From: CAIQQQ01 sp040399685
GTDB lineage: Bacteria > Pseudomonadota > Alphaproteobacteria > Acetobacterales > Acetobacteraceae
Length of the DNA: 64,000 nt
Direction of reading: 5' to 3'
NCBI GenBank assembly: GCA_040399685.1
Contig: JBBART010000003.1
Coordinates: 226,270-290,269 of the forward strand
The notes under the pieces are model-generated. The model had not been told where the DNA came from and did not search any database. It saw only the letters and a program-made list of their open reading frames with translations. How positions within the stretch are numbered: the first letter of the stretch is position 1; every line of letters begins with the position of its first letter. This document shows positions 41,803 through 50,597 of this stretch, piece after piece. Position numbers and translations under genes: made by a program.

Positions 41803-42554
41803 TCGCACGTCGGGCGCTGCTGGCAGCCCCTGCCCTGTTGCTGGCGGGGACTGCCCATGCAGCTGTTCCGCTGGCGGCACGGCCGATCGCACGGCTGGAA
41901 ACCGCCTGGTGGCGTGCCCGTCATCAAGCCAAGCTGGCCGAGATTGCGCGCGCCAGGCCGGACCTGATCTGGCTGGGCGATTCCATCACCCAGAATTTCG
42001 AACGCGACCTGCCGTTCGAATGGGGACACTTCAACCCCGTATGGCAGCGCTATTATGCGCCGCGCCGCGCCATCAATCTGGGCTTCATGGGGGATGCCAC
42101 CTGCCATCTGCTGTGGCGCCTGATGAACGGTGAGATCGACGGCATTGCCCCGAAGGTGGCGGTGATCCTGATCGGCGCCAACAGCCTCGGACGGCTGCAC
42201 TGGTCGGCCGAGGACACCGTGGCCGGCATCGAGGCCGTGGTGGCCGAGACCAAACGGCGCCTGCCCCACACCAACCTGCTGCTGTTGAGCGTTCTGCCAA
42301 GCGACCGCACGACATGGGCCAGCCAGACCACTGTTTCGATCAACGCGGATCTGGCCAAACGCTTCCGTGCCGTCGACCGAGTGACGTATCACGATGTGAC
42401 GTCGCTGTTCATGCGCAATGCCGCGTTCGACCGCAGCCTGTTCTACGATCCGCTGCTGACGCCGCCTGAGCCGGCGTTGCACCCGACTGCCGATGGCATG
42501 GCCCGGCTGGCCGCGGCGATCGAGCCGGATATCACCCGCCTGATTCGCGCATAG
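41799..42554 (+). CDS. Exported SGNH/GDSL-family hydrolase
   Basis: 251 residues from GTG 41799, overlapping the uppP stop as GTGA. Signal peptide MIARRALLAAPALLLAGTAH. Block I is LIWLGDSITQNF (Asp61, Ser62), block II NLGFMGDATCHLLW, block III VILIGANSLGRL (Gly, Asn). The C-terminal catalytic dyad normally reads DxxH; here it is PALHPT, with His228 but no Asp three residues before. It may use another acid or only a Ser-His dyad. Substrate unknown; the family has esterases and polysaccharide deacetylases. Confidence 0.82.
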   Translation: MIARRALLAAPALLLAGTAHAAVPLAARPIARLETAWWRARHQAKLAEIARARPDLIWLGDSITQNFERDLPFEWGHFNPVWQRYYAPRRAINLGFMGDATCHLLWRLMNGEIDGIAPKVAVILIGANSLGRLHWSAEDTVAGIEAVVAETKRRLPHTNLLLLSVLPSDRTTWASQTTVSINADLAKRFRAVDRVTYHDVTSLFMRNAAFDRSLFYDPLLTPPEPALHPTADGMARLAAAIEPDITRLIRA

Positions 42555-42614
42555 GATTTCCCAACCCCGGATTTTGCCGCCACAGTGGCGAAAAAATGTC
42601 GGGGAGTGCCGTTC

Positions 42615-44174
42615 GTGCGGAAATGTGTCGCTGCGCTGGGTTTTGTCTGTGTGACTCTCATGTCCCGTCCCCTGCTGGCGCAGGATTTGCGCATTGGCAT
42701 GGCCGCGATTTCCAAGACGGTCGACCCGCATTTCTACAACGTGCTGTATGAAAAGGCGTTGATGCTGCATCTGTACGATCGACTGATCGAACAGACGCCC
42801 GACACACGGCTCGCCCCAGGTCTTGCCACATCCTGGCGGGCGATTTCGGACACGCAATGGGAGTTCAAGCTGCGGCCGGGCGTGGTCTGGCAGGACGGCG
42901 CGGCGTTTTCGGCCGACGATGTCGTGTTCACTTATGGCCGGGTTCAGAACGTGCCGAACAGCACCGGCGGTTTCGGCAGCTATGTCAGCGCCGTGACCGC
43001 GATTGACATCATCGACCCCGGCACGCTGCGACTGACCACCCGCGGCCCCGCGCCCAATCTTCCCAACGATCTCGCCAACGTGGCCATCGTCTCACGCCAT
43101 GCCGGCGCCGAGGCCACCACCGAGGACTACAACACCGGCCGGGCCGCCATCGGCACCGGGCCGTATCGCCTGGTGAGCCACAGCCGCGGCGAGGCGATGG
43201 AACTGGCGCGCAATCCGGCCTGGTGGGGGCCGAAGCCGGCCTATGCACGCGTGTTCCTGCGCGCCATTCCCCAGGCGGGCGCCCGCTCGGCGGCCCTGCT
43301 GTCAGGCGATGTGGATCTGATCGACTTCCCAGCCGTGGCCGACCTGCCGCGCCTGCGCCAGAACGCCACCACGCGGGTGGTGGATGCCGATGGCACCCGC
43401 ACCTTGTTCCTCGCCCCGGATCTGTCGCGCACCGGGGCCGTTCCGTTCATCACCGACGAGGCCGGGCGACCACTGCCGGTCAATCCATTGCAGGATTTGC
43501 GGGTGCGACAGGCGCTGTCGCTGGCCACCAACCGCGCCGGTCTGGCCGAGCGGGTGCTGGACAACACGGTTCGCCCGACCGGACAATTTCTCAACCCTGG
43601 CATGTATTCCCACGTGACCGACATCGGCGTGCCGGCCTTCGATCCGGCGGCGGCGAAGCGGTTGCTGGCCGAGGCGGGCTATCCGAACGGGTTTCGCATC
43701 ACGCTGCATGCGGAGGCGTCTAAATCCGAGATCGTGCAGGCCATCGCCCAGATGTGGACGCGCGCCGGTGTGCGCACCACCGTCGAGACGGTGCCGCCGT
43801 CATCCTATATCGCGCGGGCGTCGCGGCAGGATTTCGCGGTGTCGCTGCACAGTTGGGCCAGCAATTCCGGCGAATCGGGCAATGGGCTGTTCAAGGTGTT
43901 CGGCACCGTGGGCGCCACGCCGGGGCGCGGCTCGGCGAATTTCGGGCGCTACAGCAGCAAGGTGCTGGATGCCGAGATCGACCGCGCCTTGGCCACCATC
44001 GACGACAATGCGCGGGAAAAACTGCTGCGCCAGGCAGTGCAAACCGCGTTCAGCGATGTTGGCGTCATCCCGCTGTATCAGGAGATCAACACCTGGGCGA
44101 GCACCAGCAAGGTGATGTACGAGCCGCGTGCCGACGGCAGAACGGTTGCCATGAGCGCAAAGCCCGCCGGCTGA
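42615..44174 (+). CDS. ABC transporter periplasmic substrate-binding protein (family 5, peptide/nickel type), no transporter nearby
   Basis: 519 residues from GTG 42615, with GGGGAG upstream. Signal peptide MRKCVAALGFVCVTLMSRPL-LAQ. SBP_bac_5 fold: LRIGMAAISKTVDPHFYNV, LATSWRAISDTQWEFKLRPG, VVWQDGAAFSADDVVFTY, IGTGPYRLVSHSRGEAMELA, ARNPAWWG and LQDLRVRQALSLATNRAGLA. Such proteins deliver oligopeptides, dipeptides, nickel or glutathione to a DppBCDF-type importer, but no permease or ATPase genes lie beside it. The second such orphan here is at 51098-52675. Confidence 0.92.
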   Translation: MRKCVAALGFVCVTLMSRPLLAQDLRIGMAAISKTVDPHFYNVLYEKALMLHLYDRLIEQTPDTRLAPGLATSWRAISDTQWEFKLRPGVVWQDGAAFSADDVVFTYGRVQNVPNSTGGFGSYVSAVTAIDIIDPGTLRLTTRGPAPNLPNDLANVAIVSRHAGAEATTEDYNTGRAAIGTGPYRLVSHSRGEAMELARNPAWWGPKPAYARVFLRAIPQAGARSAALLSGDVDLIDFPAVADLPRLRQNATTRVVDADGTRTLFLAPDLSRTGAVPFITDEAGRPLPVNPLQDLRVRQALSLATNRAGLAERVLDNTVRPTGQFLNPGMYSHVTDIGVPAFDPAAAKRLLAEAGYPNGFRITLHAEASKSEIVQAIAQMWTRAGVRTTVETVPPSSYIARASRQDFAVSLHSWASNSGESGNGLFKVFGTVGATPGRGSANFGRYSSKVLDAEIDRALATIDDNAREKLLRQAVQTAFSDVGVIPLYQEINTWASTSKVMYEPRADGRTVAMSAKPAG

Positions 44175-44249
44175 ATTTGCCCCTTCCCTGCCACTGGGCT
44201 AGACCGCCCGATCTTTGTTCTCACGCTCTTCGCAGGCAGGAAGCCGCTG

Positions 44250-44807
44250 ATGTCCGTTATGTCCGATATCTGGATCCGCCGCATGGCCACCGAGCACGGC
44301 ATGATCACGCCGTTCGTGGAAACCCAGAAGCGCGAAGGCGTCATCAGCTACGGCCTGTCGAGCTATGGCTATGACGCCCGCGTAGCCGATGAATTCAAGA
44401 TCTTCACCAATGTCGACAGCGCGGTGATCGACCCGAAGGAATTCAACGCCAACAGCTTCGTCGACCGCAAGGTGCCGGTGTGCATCATCCCGCCGAACTC
44501 GTTCGCGCTGGCGCACACGGTCGAGGTGTTCAAGATCCCGCGTGACGTGCTGGTCATCTGCCTCGGCAAATCCACCTACGCCCGCTGCGGCATCATCGTG
44601 AACGTGACGCCGCTGGAGCCGGAATGGGAGGGGCAGGTCACGATCGAGATCAGCAACACCACGCCGCTTCCCGCCAAAATTCACGCCTTCGAGGGCATCT
44701 GCCAGTTCCTGTTCCTGCAAGGCAACGAGCCGTGCGAGACCAGCTATGCCGACAAGGCCGGCAAATACATGGGCCAGCGCGGCGTTTCTCTGCCGCGCAT
44801 GGGCTGA
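44250..44807 (+). CDS. dcd: dCTP deaminase
   Basis: 185 residues (an ATG at 44259 is also possible). It deaminates dCTP to dUTP. Family marks: EGVISYGLSSYGYDARVADE, FKIFTNVDSAVIDPKEFN, VCIIPPNSFALAHTVEVFKI, CLGKSTYARCGIIVNVTPLE and WEGQVTIEISNTTPLPAKI, which supply the catalytic Glu and the nucleotide-binding residues. The C-terminal GKYMGQRGVSLPRM is standard. murA begins 12 bp later, after AGGAG. Confidence 0.96.
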   Translation: MSVMSDIWIRRMATEHGMITPFVETQKREGVISYGLSSYGYDARVADEFKIFTNVDSAVIDPKEFNANSFVDRKVPVCIIPPNSFALAHTVEVFKIPRDVLVICLGKSTYARCGIIVNVTPLEPEWEGQVTIEISNTTPLPAKIHAFEGICQFLFLQGNEPCETSYADKAGKYMGQRGVSLPRMG

Positions 44808-44819
44808 AGGAGACACACG

Positions 44820-46082
44820 ATGGACCGGATTCGCATTCGCGGCGGCAACAGGCTGCACGGCGAGATCGTCATCAGCGGCGCCAAGAACGCCTCTCTGCCT
44901 TTGATGACAGCGGGTTTGCTGACCGACGAACGGCTGGTGCTAAGCCGCGTGCCGGTGTTGGCCGACACCATCACCCTGCGCGAGCTTCTGGCCCAGCACG
45001 GCATCGCAGTGGACAGCATCGCCGAGGACGGGCGCACTTTGTCGCTCGGCGGGCCGATCACCAACACCGAAGCGCCGTATGACATCGTGTGCAAGATGCG
45101 CGCGTCCATCCTGGTGCTGGGCCCGTTGCTGGCCCGCATGCACAAGGCCCGCGTCAGCCTGCCTGGCGGCTGTGCTATTGGCACGCGCCCGGTCGACCTC
45201 CACCTCAAGGGGTTGGAGCAGATGGGGGCTGTGATCGAACTTGAAGGCGGCTACATCAACGCCACCGCCCCGGGCGGATTGAAGGGGGCGAACATCGTCT
45301 TCCCGATGCCCAGCGTCGGCGCCACCGAGAATCTGGTGATGGCCGCCACCCTGGCCACCGGCCGCACCGTGCTCGCAAATGCGGCACGCGAGCCGGAGAT
45401 CACCGATCTGTGCGACTGCTTGGTGGCGATGGGCGCCCAGATTTCGGGCATCGGCACAGACCGACTGGTCATTGATGGCGTTCCGGCCCTGCACGGTGCT
45501 CATCACGAAGTCATCGCGGACCGGATCGAGACCGGCACCTATGCCTGCGCCGCCGCCATCACCGGCGGTGAGCTGCACCTCAAGGGCGGGCGCATGGAGC
45601 ATCTGGGCGCCGTCATGACCACCCTGACCGATGCCGGCGTGGAAGTGACCGAGACCGCCACCGGCCTCACCGTCAAGCGCGCCAACGGCCTGCGCGGCGT
45701 GGACGCCATCACCGAACCGTATCCGGGCTTTCCCACGGACATGCAGGCCCAGTTCATGGTGCTGATGTCGGTGGCCGAAGGCGCCTCGATGGTGACGGAG
45801 ACGATCTTCGAGAACCGCTTCATGCATGTGCCCGAGCTGAACCGCCTGGGCGCCAACATCAACGTGCACGGCAAATCCGCCATCATTCGCGGCGTGCCCT
45901 ACCTCTCCGGCGCGCCGGTGATGGCGACCGATCTGCGCGCCTCGGTGTCGTTGATCCTGGCCGGTCTGGTGGCGCGCGGCGAGACCATCGTCAGCCGCGT
46001 CTATCACCTCGATCGCGGCTTCGAGCATGTGGAGCGCAAGCTCGCGGCCTGCGGGGCGGACATAGAACGGATACCGGGTTGA
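44820..46082 (+). CDS. murA: UDP-N-acetylglucosamine 1-carboxyvinyltransferase
   Basis: 420 residues. It transfers enolpyruvate from PEP to UDP-GlcNAc, the first committed peptidoglycan step and the fosfomycin target. Lys22 in ISGAKNASLPL and the active-site Cys118 in SLPGGCAIGTRPVDLHLKGL are present, with later marks ITEPYPGFPTDMQAQFMVLM and FEHVERKLAACGA. Cys (not Asp) at 118 predicts fosfomycin sensitivity of the enzyme. AGGAGACACACG precedes the ATG. Confidence 0.97.
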   Translation: MDRIRIRGGNRLHGEIVISGAKNASLPLMTAGLLTDERLVLSRVPVLADTITLRELLAQHGIAVDSIAEDGRTLSLGGPITNTEAPYDIVCKMRASILVLGPLLARMHKARVSLPGGCAIGTRPVDLHLKGLEQMGAVIELEGGYINATAPGGLKGANIVFPMPSVGATENLVMAATLATGRTVLANAAREPEITDLCDCLVAMGAQISGIGTDRLVIDGVPALHGAHHEVIADRIETGTYACAAAITGGELHLKGGRMEHLGAVMTTLTDAGVEVTETATGLTVKRANGLRGVDAITEPYPGFPTDMQAQFMVLMSVAEGASMVTETIFENRFMHVPELNRLGANINVHGKSAIIRGVPYLSGAPVMATDLRASVSLILAGLVARGETIVSRVYHLDRGFEHVERKLAACGADIERIPG

Positions 46083-46137
46083 GGGTTCCGCCGCTGCCGC
46101 TGTACGGGTTACACCATGCGGCATCTGGGGTGGGACG

Positions 46138-46833
46138 ATGACCGCGATTTTCACAACGACGCAGTTGGAAGCCGAAACAACGGGGCCGATCGTCCTCGCG
46201 TTGCCGAAAGGCCGCATTCTCGCTGAGTGCGAGCCGTTGCTGCGCGCGGTTGGCATCATCCCTGATCCGGATTATTCCGACGAGGACAGCCGCAAGCTGC
46301 GCTTCACCACCAACATTCCGAATCTCGATGTGGTGCGGGTCCGCAGCTTCGACGTGGCCACCTTCGTGGCGTTCGGCGGCGCCCAGATCGGCATTTGCGG
46401 ATCTGACGTGCTGATGGAATTCGACTACCCCGAAATCTACGCCCCGCTCGACCTCGGCATCGGCGCCTGCCGCATTTCCGTCGCCGAGCCCGCGGCCACG
46501 GCCGGCATGGACGACCCGTCCACCTGGTCGCGCATTCGGGTGGCCACCAAATACCCCAACATCGCCCGGCGGCATTACGCGGCGCGCGGCGTGCACGTGG
46601 ATGTGGTGCATCTGAACGGTGCGATGGAACTGGCGCCGGGCCTGGGCCTGACGCGTCAGATCGTTGATCTCGTTGCCAGCGGCTCTACCCTGCGCGCCAA
46701 CGGACTGGTGGAGACGGAGGTCATCACCCAGGTCTCCAGCCGGCTCATCGTCAACCGCACCGCGCTGAAGGTTCGCCCCGAGGCCATCGGCGGCTGGATC
46801 GCCCGGTTCAGCGCCGCGATGGCCAGCCTATGA
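46138..46833 (+). CDS. hisG: ATP phosphoribosyltransferase, short form (needs HisZ)
   Basis: 231 residues: the short HisG, lacking the C-terminal regulatory domain, so it should work with a HisZ partner that is not in the window. Marks: VLALPKGRILAECEPLLRAV, LDVVRVRSFDVATFVAFGGA, IGICGSDVLMEFDYPEIYAP and RIRVATKYPNIARRHYAARG, the PRPP loop APGLGLTRQIVDLVASGSTL. First step of histidine synthesis. Overlaps hisD by 4 bases (ATGA). Confidence 0.96.
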   Translation: MTAIFTTTQLEAETTGPIVLALPKGRILAECEPLLRAVGIIPDPDYSDEDSRKLRFTTNIPNLDVVRVRSFDVATFVAFGGAQIGICGSDVLMEFDYPEIYAPLDLGIGACRISVAEPAATAGMDDPSTWSRIRVATKYPNIARRHYAARGVHVDVVHLNGAMELAPGLGLTRQIVDLVASGSTLRANGLVETEVITQVSSRLIVNRTALKVRPEAIGGWIARFSAAMASL

Positions 46834-48128
46834 AAACGCTCTCGACGCTGGATGCCGGCTTTGACGCCGCATTCGAAGCACTCCTCGCCAACCGCGATGT
46901 CGCACAGGACGTGCACGCCCCGGTCTCCGCCATCATCGCCGATGTCCGCACCCGCGGGGATGCAGCACTGTGCGACTACACTGCCAGGTTCGACCGCCTG
47001 ACGCTGACCGCCGACCAGATCCGCGTCACGCAAGCCGAGATCGACGAGGCCGTCTCGCGCGTCGCGCCCGACCTGCTGGCCGCCCTCGACCTCGCCGCCA
47101 CCCGCATCGCGGCATTCCATCAGGCGCAACTGCCCGCCGATCTGCGCATGACCGACACCGCTGGCCTCACACTGGGCATGCGCTGGACGCCGCTCGATGC
47201 CGTGGGCCTGTATGTGCCCGGCGGCAAGGCCGCCTATCCGTCCTCGGTGCTGATGAACGCCCTGCCCGCCCGCGCTGCCGGCGTCGCGCGCCTTGCTATG
47301 TGCGTGCCGACGCCGGACGGCGTGATGAACCCGCTGGTGCTGGCCGCCGCCCGGCGCGCTGGCGTGACCGAAATTTACCGAGTCGGCGGCGCCCAGGCCG
47401 TGGCCGCCATGGCCTATGGCACCGCCACCATCGCCCCGGTGGACCGCATTGTCGGCCCCGGCAACGCCTATGTGGCCGAGGCCAAGCGCCAGGTGTTTGG
47501 CCGCGTCGGCATCGACAGCATCGCAGGCCCCTCCGAAGTGCTGATCCTGGCCGACCGCACCAACAATCCGCGCCATGTGGCCATCGACCTGCTGGCCCAG
47601 GCCGAGCATGACGAACTGGCGCAATCGGTGCTGATCACGGATTGCGCCATCTTCGGCGCCGCCGTGGCCGCAGCCGTGGCTGCCGAGATCCCCACTTTGC
47701 CCCGCGCCGCCATCGCCGGCGCCAGCTGGCGCGACCACGGCGCCGTCATCATCGTGCGCGACTGGCAGGAGGCTGCGGCGCTGACCAACCGCATCGCCCC
47801 CGAACACCTGCAAATCATGACCGCCGAGCCAGAGGCGTTGTTCGCCACCATCCGCCACGCCGGCGCCGCGTTCCTGGGTCGTTTCTGCCCCGAGGCCGTT
47901 GGCGACTACGTGGCCGGCCCCAACCATGTGCTGCCCACTGGCCGCACGGCGCGCTTCGCATCGGGTCTTTCGGTGTATGATTTCCTCAAGCGCACCACCT
48001 GGATCAGCGCCGACGAAGCCGCTCTAGGGCAGGTCGGACCCTCCGCCGTGGCCCTCGCGGAGGCAGAGGGCCTCCAGGCGCATGCCCGCAGTGTGGCAAT
48101 AAGGCTGGGTAATCCGCCAATTGCATGA
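46830..48128 (+). CDS. hisD: Histidinol dehydrogenase
   Basis: 432 residues. Last two steps of histidine synthesis, histidinol to histidine with two NAD+. Marks: GLYVPGGKAAYPSSVLMNAL, GVTEIYRVGGAQAVAAMAYG, VDRIVGPGNAYVAEAKRQVF, GPSEVLILAD, AQAEHDELAQSVLITD and FLGRFCPEAVGDYVAGPNHV, which hold the zinc ligands and catalytic Glu/His. Coupled to hisG; the infA gene follows after 71 bp. Confidence 0.97.
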   Translation: MKTLSTLDAGFDAAFEALLANRDVAQDVHAPVSAIIADVRTRGDAALCDYTARFDRLTLTADQIRVTQAEIDEAVSRVAPDLLAALDLAATRIAAFHQAQLPADLRMTDTAGLTLGMRWTPLDAVGLYVPGGKAAYPSSVLMNALPARAAGVARLAMCVPTPDGVMNPLVLAAARRAGVTEIYRVGGAQAVAAMAYGTATIAPVDRIVGPGNAYVAEAKRQVFGRVGIDSIAGPSEVLILADRTNNPRHVAIDLLAQAEHDELAQSVLITDCAIFGAAVAAAVAAEIPTLPRAAIAGASWRDHGAVIIVRDWQEAAALTNRIAPEHLQIMTAEPEALFATIRHAGAAFLGRFCPEAVGDYVAGPNHVLPTGRTARFASGLSVYDFLKRTTWISADEAALGQVGPSAVALAEAEGLQAHARSVAIRLGNPPIA

Positions 48129-48199
48129 CCGGTTTGCTTGACGCAGCCCCCCGTAGCTCCCATGTTCCGCTCGAAACCAACACCTGTCAAAGAGGCTAG

Positions 48200-48418
48200 A
48201 TGTCAAAAGAAGATATGATCGAATTCAGCGGAATGGTTATGGAGCTTCTCCCTAACGCCATGTTTCGCGTGAAACTCGACAACGAACATTCCATCCTCGC
48301 CCATACCAGCGGCAAGATGCGCAAGAATCGCATCCGCGTGCTCGCCGGTGACCGCGTGAACGTCGAAATGACCCCGTACGACCTGAGCAAGGGCCGCATC
48401 ACGTTCCGATTCAAGTAG
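48200..48418 (+). CDS. infA: Translation initiation factor IF-1
   Basis: 72 residues, the exact family length: MSKEDMIEFSGMVMELLPNA, FRVKLDNEHSILAHTSGKMR, KNRIRVLAGDRVNVEMTPYD and LSKGRITFRFK. An OB fold that occupies the ribosomal A site during initiation. The cluster infA-maf-(rng-like)-yacG is a known alphaproteobacterial arrangement. Confidence 0.98.
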   Translation: MSKEDMIEFSGMVMELLPNAMFRVKLDNEHSILAHTSGKMRKNRIRVLAGDRVNVEMTPYDLSKGRITFRFK

Positions 48419-48432
48419 CGGACCCCGTCCGC

Positions 48433-48999
48433 ATGGGGCTTGTGCTCGCCTCCGCCAGCCCGCGCCGATTGGCCCTGCTGGCACAGATCGGGCTTGTGCC
48501 CGACGAGATCCAAACCCCCGATATCGACGAAACGCCAGCGCGCGACGAGAATCCGCGCCTGTATGCCGAACGCATGGCGCGTGGCAAATGCGCTGTTGTG
48601 TCCGCACCCGATTCGTATGTGCTCGCCGCCGACACCGTGGTGGCCTGCGGCCGCCGCGTGCTGCCCAAGGCCGAAACCGAGGAACAGGCCCGCAAATGCC
48701 TGAACCTGCTGTCCGGACGCCGGCATCGGGTGCTGACCTGCGTGGTGCTGCGCGCGCCGGACGGCCGGGTGTCAGAACGTGTGTGCGAATCGGCTGTCAC
48801 GTTCAGCCGCCTGTCGCCCCGGCAGCTTGATGCCTACATCGCCACCGGTGAATGGCAGGGCAAGGCGGGCGGCTATGCGGTGCAGGGCCATGCGGCCGCC
48901 TATATCCGTGCCCTGTCCGGCAGCTATTCCGCCGTCGTTGGCCTGCCGTTGTTCGAGACCGCCCAGCTGCTGCGCGGCCTCGGCTATCCCATGCCCTGA
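48433..48999 (+). CDS. maf: Maf-family nucleoside triphosphate pyrophosphatase
   Basis: 188 residues. Marks: GLVLASASPRRLALLAQIGL, ETPARDENPRLYAERMARGK, YVLAADTVVACGRRVLPKAE, CLNLLSGRRHRVLTCVVL and WQGKAGGYAVQGHAAAYIRA. Maf proteins hydrolyse dTTP/UTP or modified nucleotides to house-clean the pool. It begins 14 bp after infA; the ribonuclease gene starts 3 bp after its stop. Confidence 0.94.
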   Translation: MGLVLASASPRRLALLAQIGLVPDEIQTPDIDETPARDENPRLYAERMARGKCAVVSAPDSYVLAADTVVACGRRVLPKAETEEQARKCLNLLSGRRHRVLTCVVLRAPDGRVSERVCESAVTFSRLSPRQLDAYIATGEWQGKAGGYAVQGHAAAYIRALSGSYSAVVGLPLFETAQLLRGLGYPMP

Positions 49000-49002
49000 G
49001 CG

Positions 49003-50097
49003 ATGAAGCTCCTCGCAAGCGTGAGCCCCGGCGAGTTGCGCGTGGCCGCGTGGGAGGGCGGGTTGCACGATGTCGCCATCTCACGGCCGGGCGCACCGGA
49101 TGGGGTGGACGACCTGCATCGCGGCCGCGTCATCGCCCGCGTGCCGGCGATGGCCGGCGCCTTCGTGGCGCTGGACGGCGCCGAGGGGTTTTTGCCTGAC
49201 AGCGAGGGCGATGCCAGCGCCGGGCGCATGATCGGCGTGCGCATCACCCGTGCGGCCCAAGGCGGCAAGGGGCCGCGCCTGTCGGCCCGATTGCCGCCCG
49301 AGGATCAGGCACTGGTCGGCACCGGCCCGCCTGCCTTGCTGCGTCGTGGACCGGACGCTTTGGCCCGTCTGCTGCGCCTGCACCCCACCGCCACCGTGAC
49401 GGTCGACGATTCAGGCTATGCCGCCACCCTGCCCCATTCGTTCCACCTCGTGGCGCGCGCCTTCGACGACGACCTCGAATCGGCCTTCGCAGCCCTGGCC
49501 GATTCGGCCGCGTCGCTGCCGGGCGGCGCCAGCATGAGCATCTATCCAACGCCGGCTTTGGTCGCCATCGACGTGGATCTGGGCACCGCCAGCGGTGAAC
49601 GACGCGACAAGGCCACCGCCCAGACCGCCGGCAATCAGGCGCTGCTGCCCGTCCTTTGCCGCCAGATCCGCCTGCGCAACCTCTCCGGCGCCATCCTGGT
49701 GGACTTGGCCGGCATGCCAGCCCGCAAACGCGTGGCCCTGGCCCCGCATTTTACACGTGCCCTTGAACCCGACCCGCTGAAGCCGCGCTTCCTCGGTTTC
49801 ACCGCCCTGGGCCTGGCCGAAATTCTGCGCCCGCGCGTTCACCCGCCGTTGCACGAAATTCTGAGCGGCCCACACGCCACCGGCCTCGCCGCCCTGCGCG
49901 CCCTGTGCCGTGAGATTGCGGCGAACCCGGCGCATCCCCCCGTTCTCCGCGCCGCCCCCTCGGTGATTGCCGCCTTGCGAGGCGACTCGACCGCTCGCGA
50001 GGCTTTGGCCCACAAAGCCGGGCGCGCCCTGATCCTGCTGGAGGACCGCGCCATCGCACCATCCACCTGGAGCCTTGAGGACAATTCTCGTGTCTGA
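49003..50097 (+). CDS. RNase E/G family protein, short
   Basis: 364 residues, much shorter than RNase G (about 490). The N-terminal part resembles the S1-like portion (DDLHRGRVIARVPAMAGAFV, ALDGAEGFLP); the DNase I-like part has VAIDVDLGTASG and GAILVDLAGMP with a metal-type Asp, and the GFTALGLAEILRPR segment equivalent to the conserved GLxEMTRKR. The zinc-link CPxC and the C-terminal small domain are absent. It may be an active small ribonuclease or an rRNA-processing variant. It overlaps yacG by 8 bases. Confidence 0.8.
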   Translation: MKLLASVSPGELRVAAWEGGLHDVAISRPGAPDGVDDLHRGRVIARVPAMAGAFVALDGAEGFLPDSEGDASAGRMIGVRITRAAQGGKGPRLSARLPPEDQALVGTGPPALLRRGPDALARLLRLHPTATVTVDDSGYAATLPHSFHLVARAFDDDLESAFAALADSAASLPGGASMSIYPTPALVAIDVDLGTASGERRDKATAQTAGNQALLPVLCRQIRLRNLSGAILVDLAGMPARKRVALAPHFTRALEPDPLKPRFLGFTALGLAEILRPRVHPPLHEILSGPHATGLAALRALCREIAANPAHPPVLRAAPSVIAALRGDSTAREALAHKAGRALILLEDRAIAPSTWSLEDNSRV

Positions 50098-50275
50098 TCT
50101 TCCAAAAAAACCCGTCTGCCCCATCTGCCGCCGCGCGACACGCCCGGAATTCAGCCCTTTTTGCTCGAAACGCTGCGCGGATATCGATCTCGGGCGCTGG
50201 TTTACCGAGGATTATCGCATCCCAGGCACCGCGCCAGACGCCCAAGACAACGAAGATGACAACATCATGGGTTGA
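50090..50275 (+). CDS. yacG: DNA gyrase inhibitor YacG, zinc-binding
   Basis: 61 residues from GTG 50090, which overlaps the ribonuclease 3' end; a TTG at 50075 is the other option. The zinc site is CPICRRATRPEFSPFCSKRC (four Cys), followed by ADIDLGRWFTEDYRIPG, the family signature, and an acidic tail (DAQDNEDD). YacG binds GyrB and inhibits gyrase in E. coli. Confidence 0.92.
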   Translation: MSDLPKKPVCPICRRATRPEFSPFCSKRCADIDLGRWFTEDYRIPGTAPDAQDNEDDNIMG

Positions 50276-50345
50276 TCAAGTAGGCGTGGTGGGCTATCCA
50301 CCCGCCTGCAACATGTTGTGTGTCACGAAGACGACACAGCCCGGC

Positions 50346-50421
50346 GCCCGGGTAGCTCAGTTGGTAGAGCATGCGACTGAAAATCGCAGTGTCGGTGGTT
50401 CGATTCCACTCCCGGGCACCA
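50346..50421 (+). tRNA. tRNA-Phe (GAA)
   Basis: 76 nt with encoded CCA. Acceptor GCCCGGG pairs with CCCGGGC; D-arm GCTC/GAGC; anticodon stem TGCGA/TCGCA with loop CTGAAAA, anticodon GAA (Phe); 5-nt variable loop GTGTC; T-arm GGTGG/CCACT with loop TTCGATT. All stems fold by eye. An IS3-type remnant begins 177 bp downstream. Confidence 0.97.
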
Positions 50422-50597
50422 CCTTGATTTCATTAGGTTTTTTGCCATTTTCGGCACCCTGAAATCAATTTCTGAAAATCAATGGCTTTTTATGCGGATC
50501 TTTTGCGGGCCTTTTTCCCTAATTTGAAATCCAACCTGCGCGATGGATCGGCAGGGGGCAACGATGGTTGTTTGTCGTCCTGCTGATCTCAGTTCCA

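Noticed and set aside
44820..46082. MurA as fosfomycin-resistant variant
   Set aside because: The active-site residue is Cys118, the sensitive form, so no natural resistance is predicted from it.
50256..50462. Frame across the tRNA reading VAQLVEHATENRSVGGSI
   Set aside because: This is the well-known false translation of a tRNA gene.
50422..50597. Attachment-site duplication of the tRNA-Phe 3' end
   Set aside because: No copy of the tRNA 3' end was seen in the following DNA, and no integrase is present.
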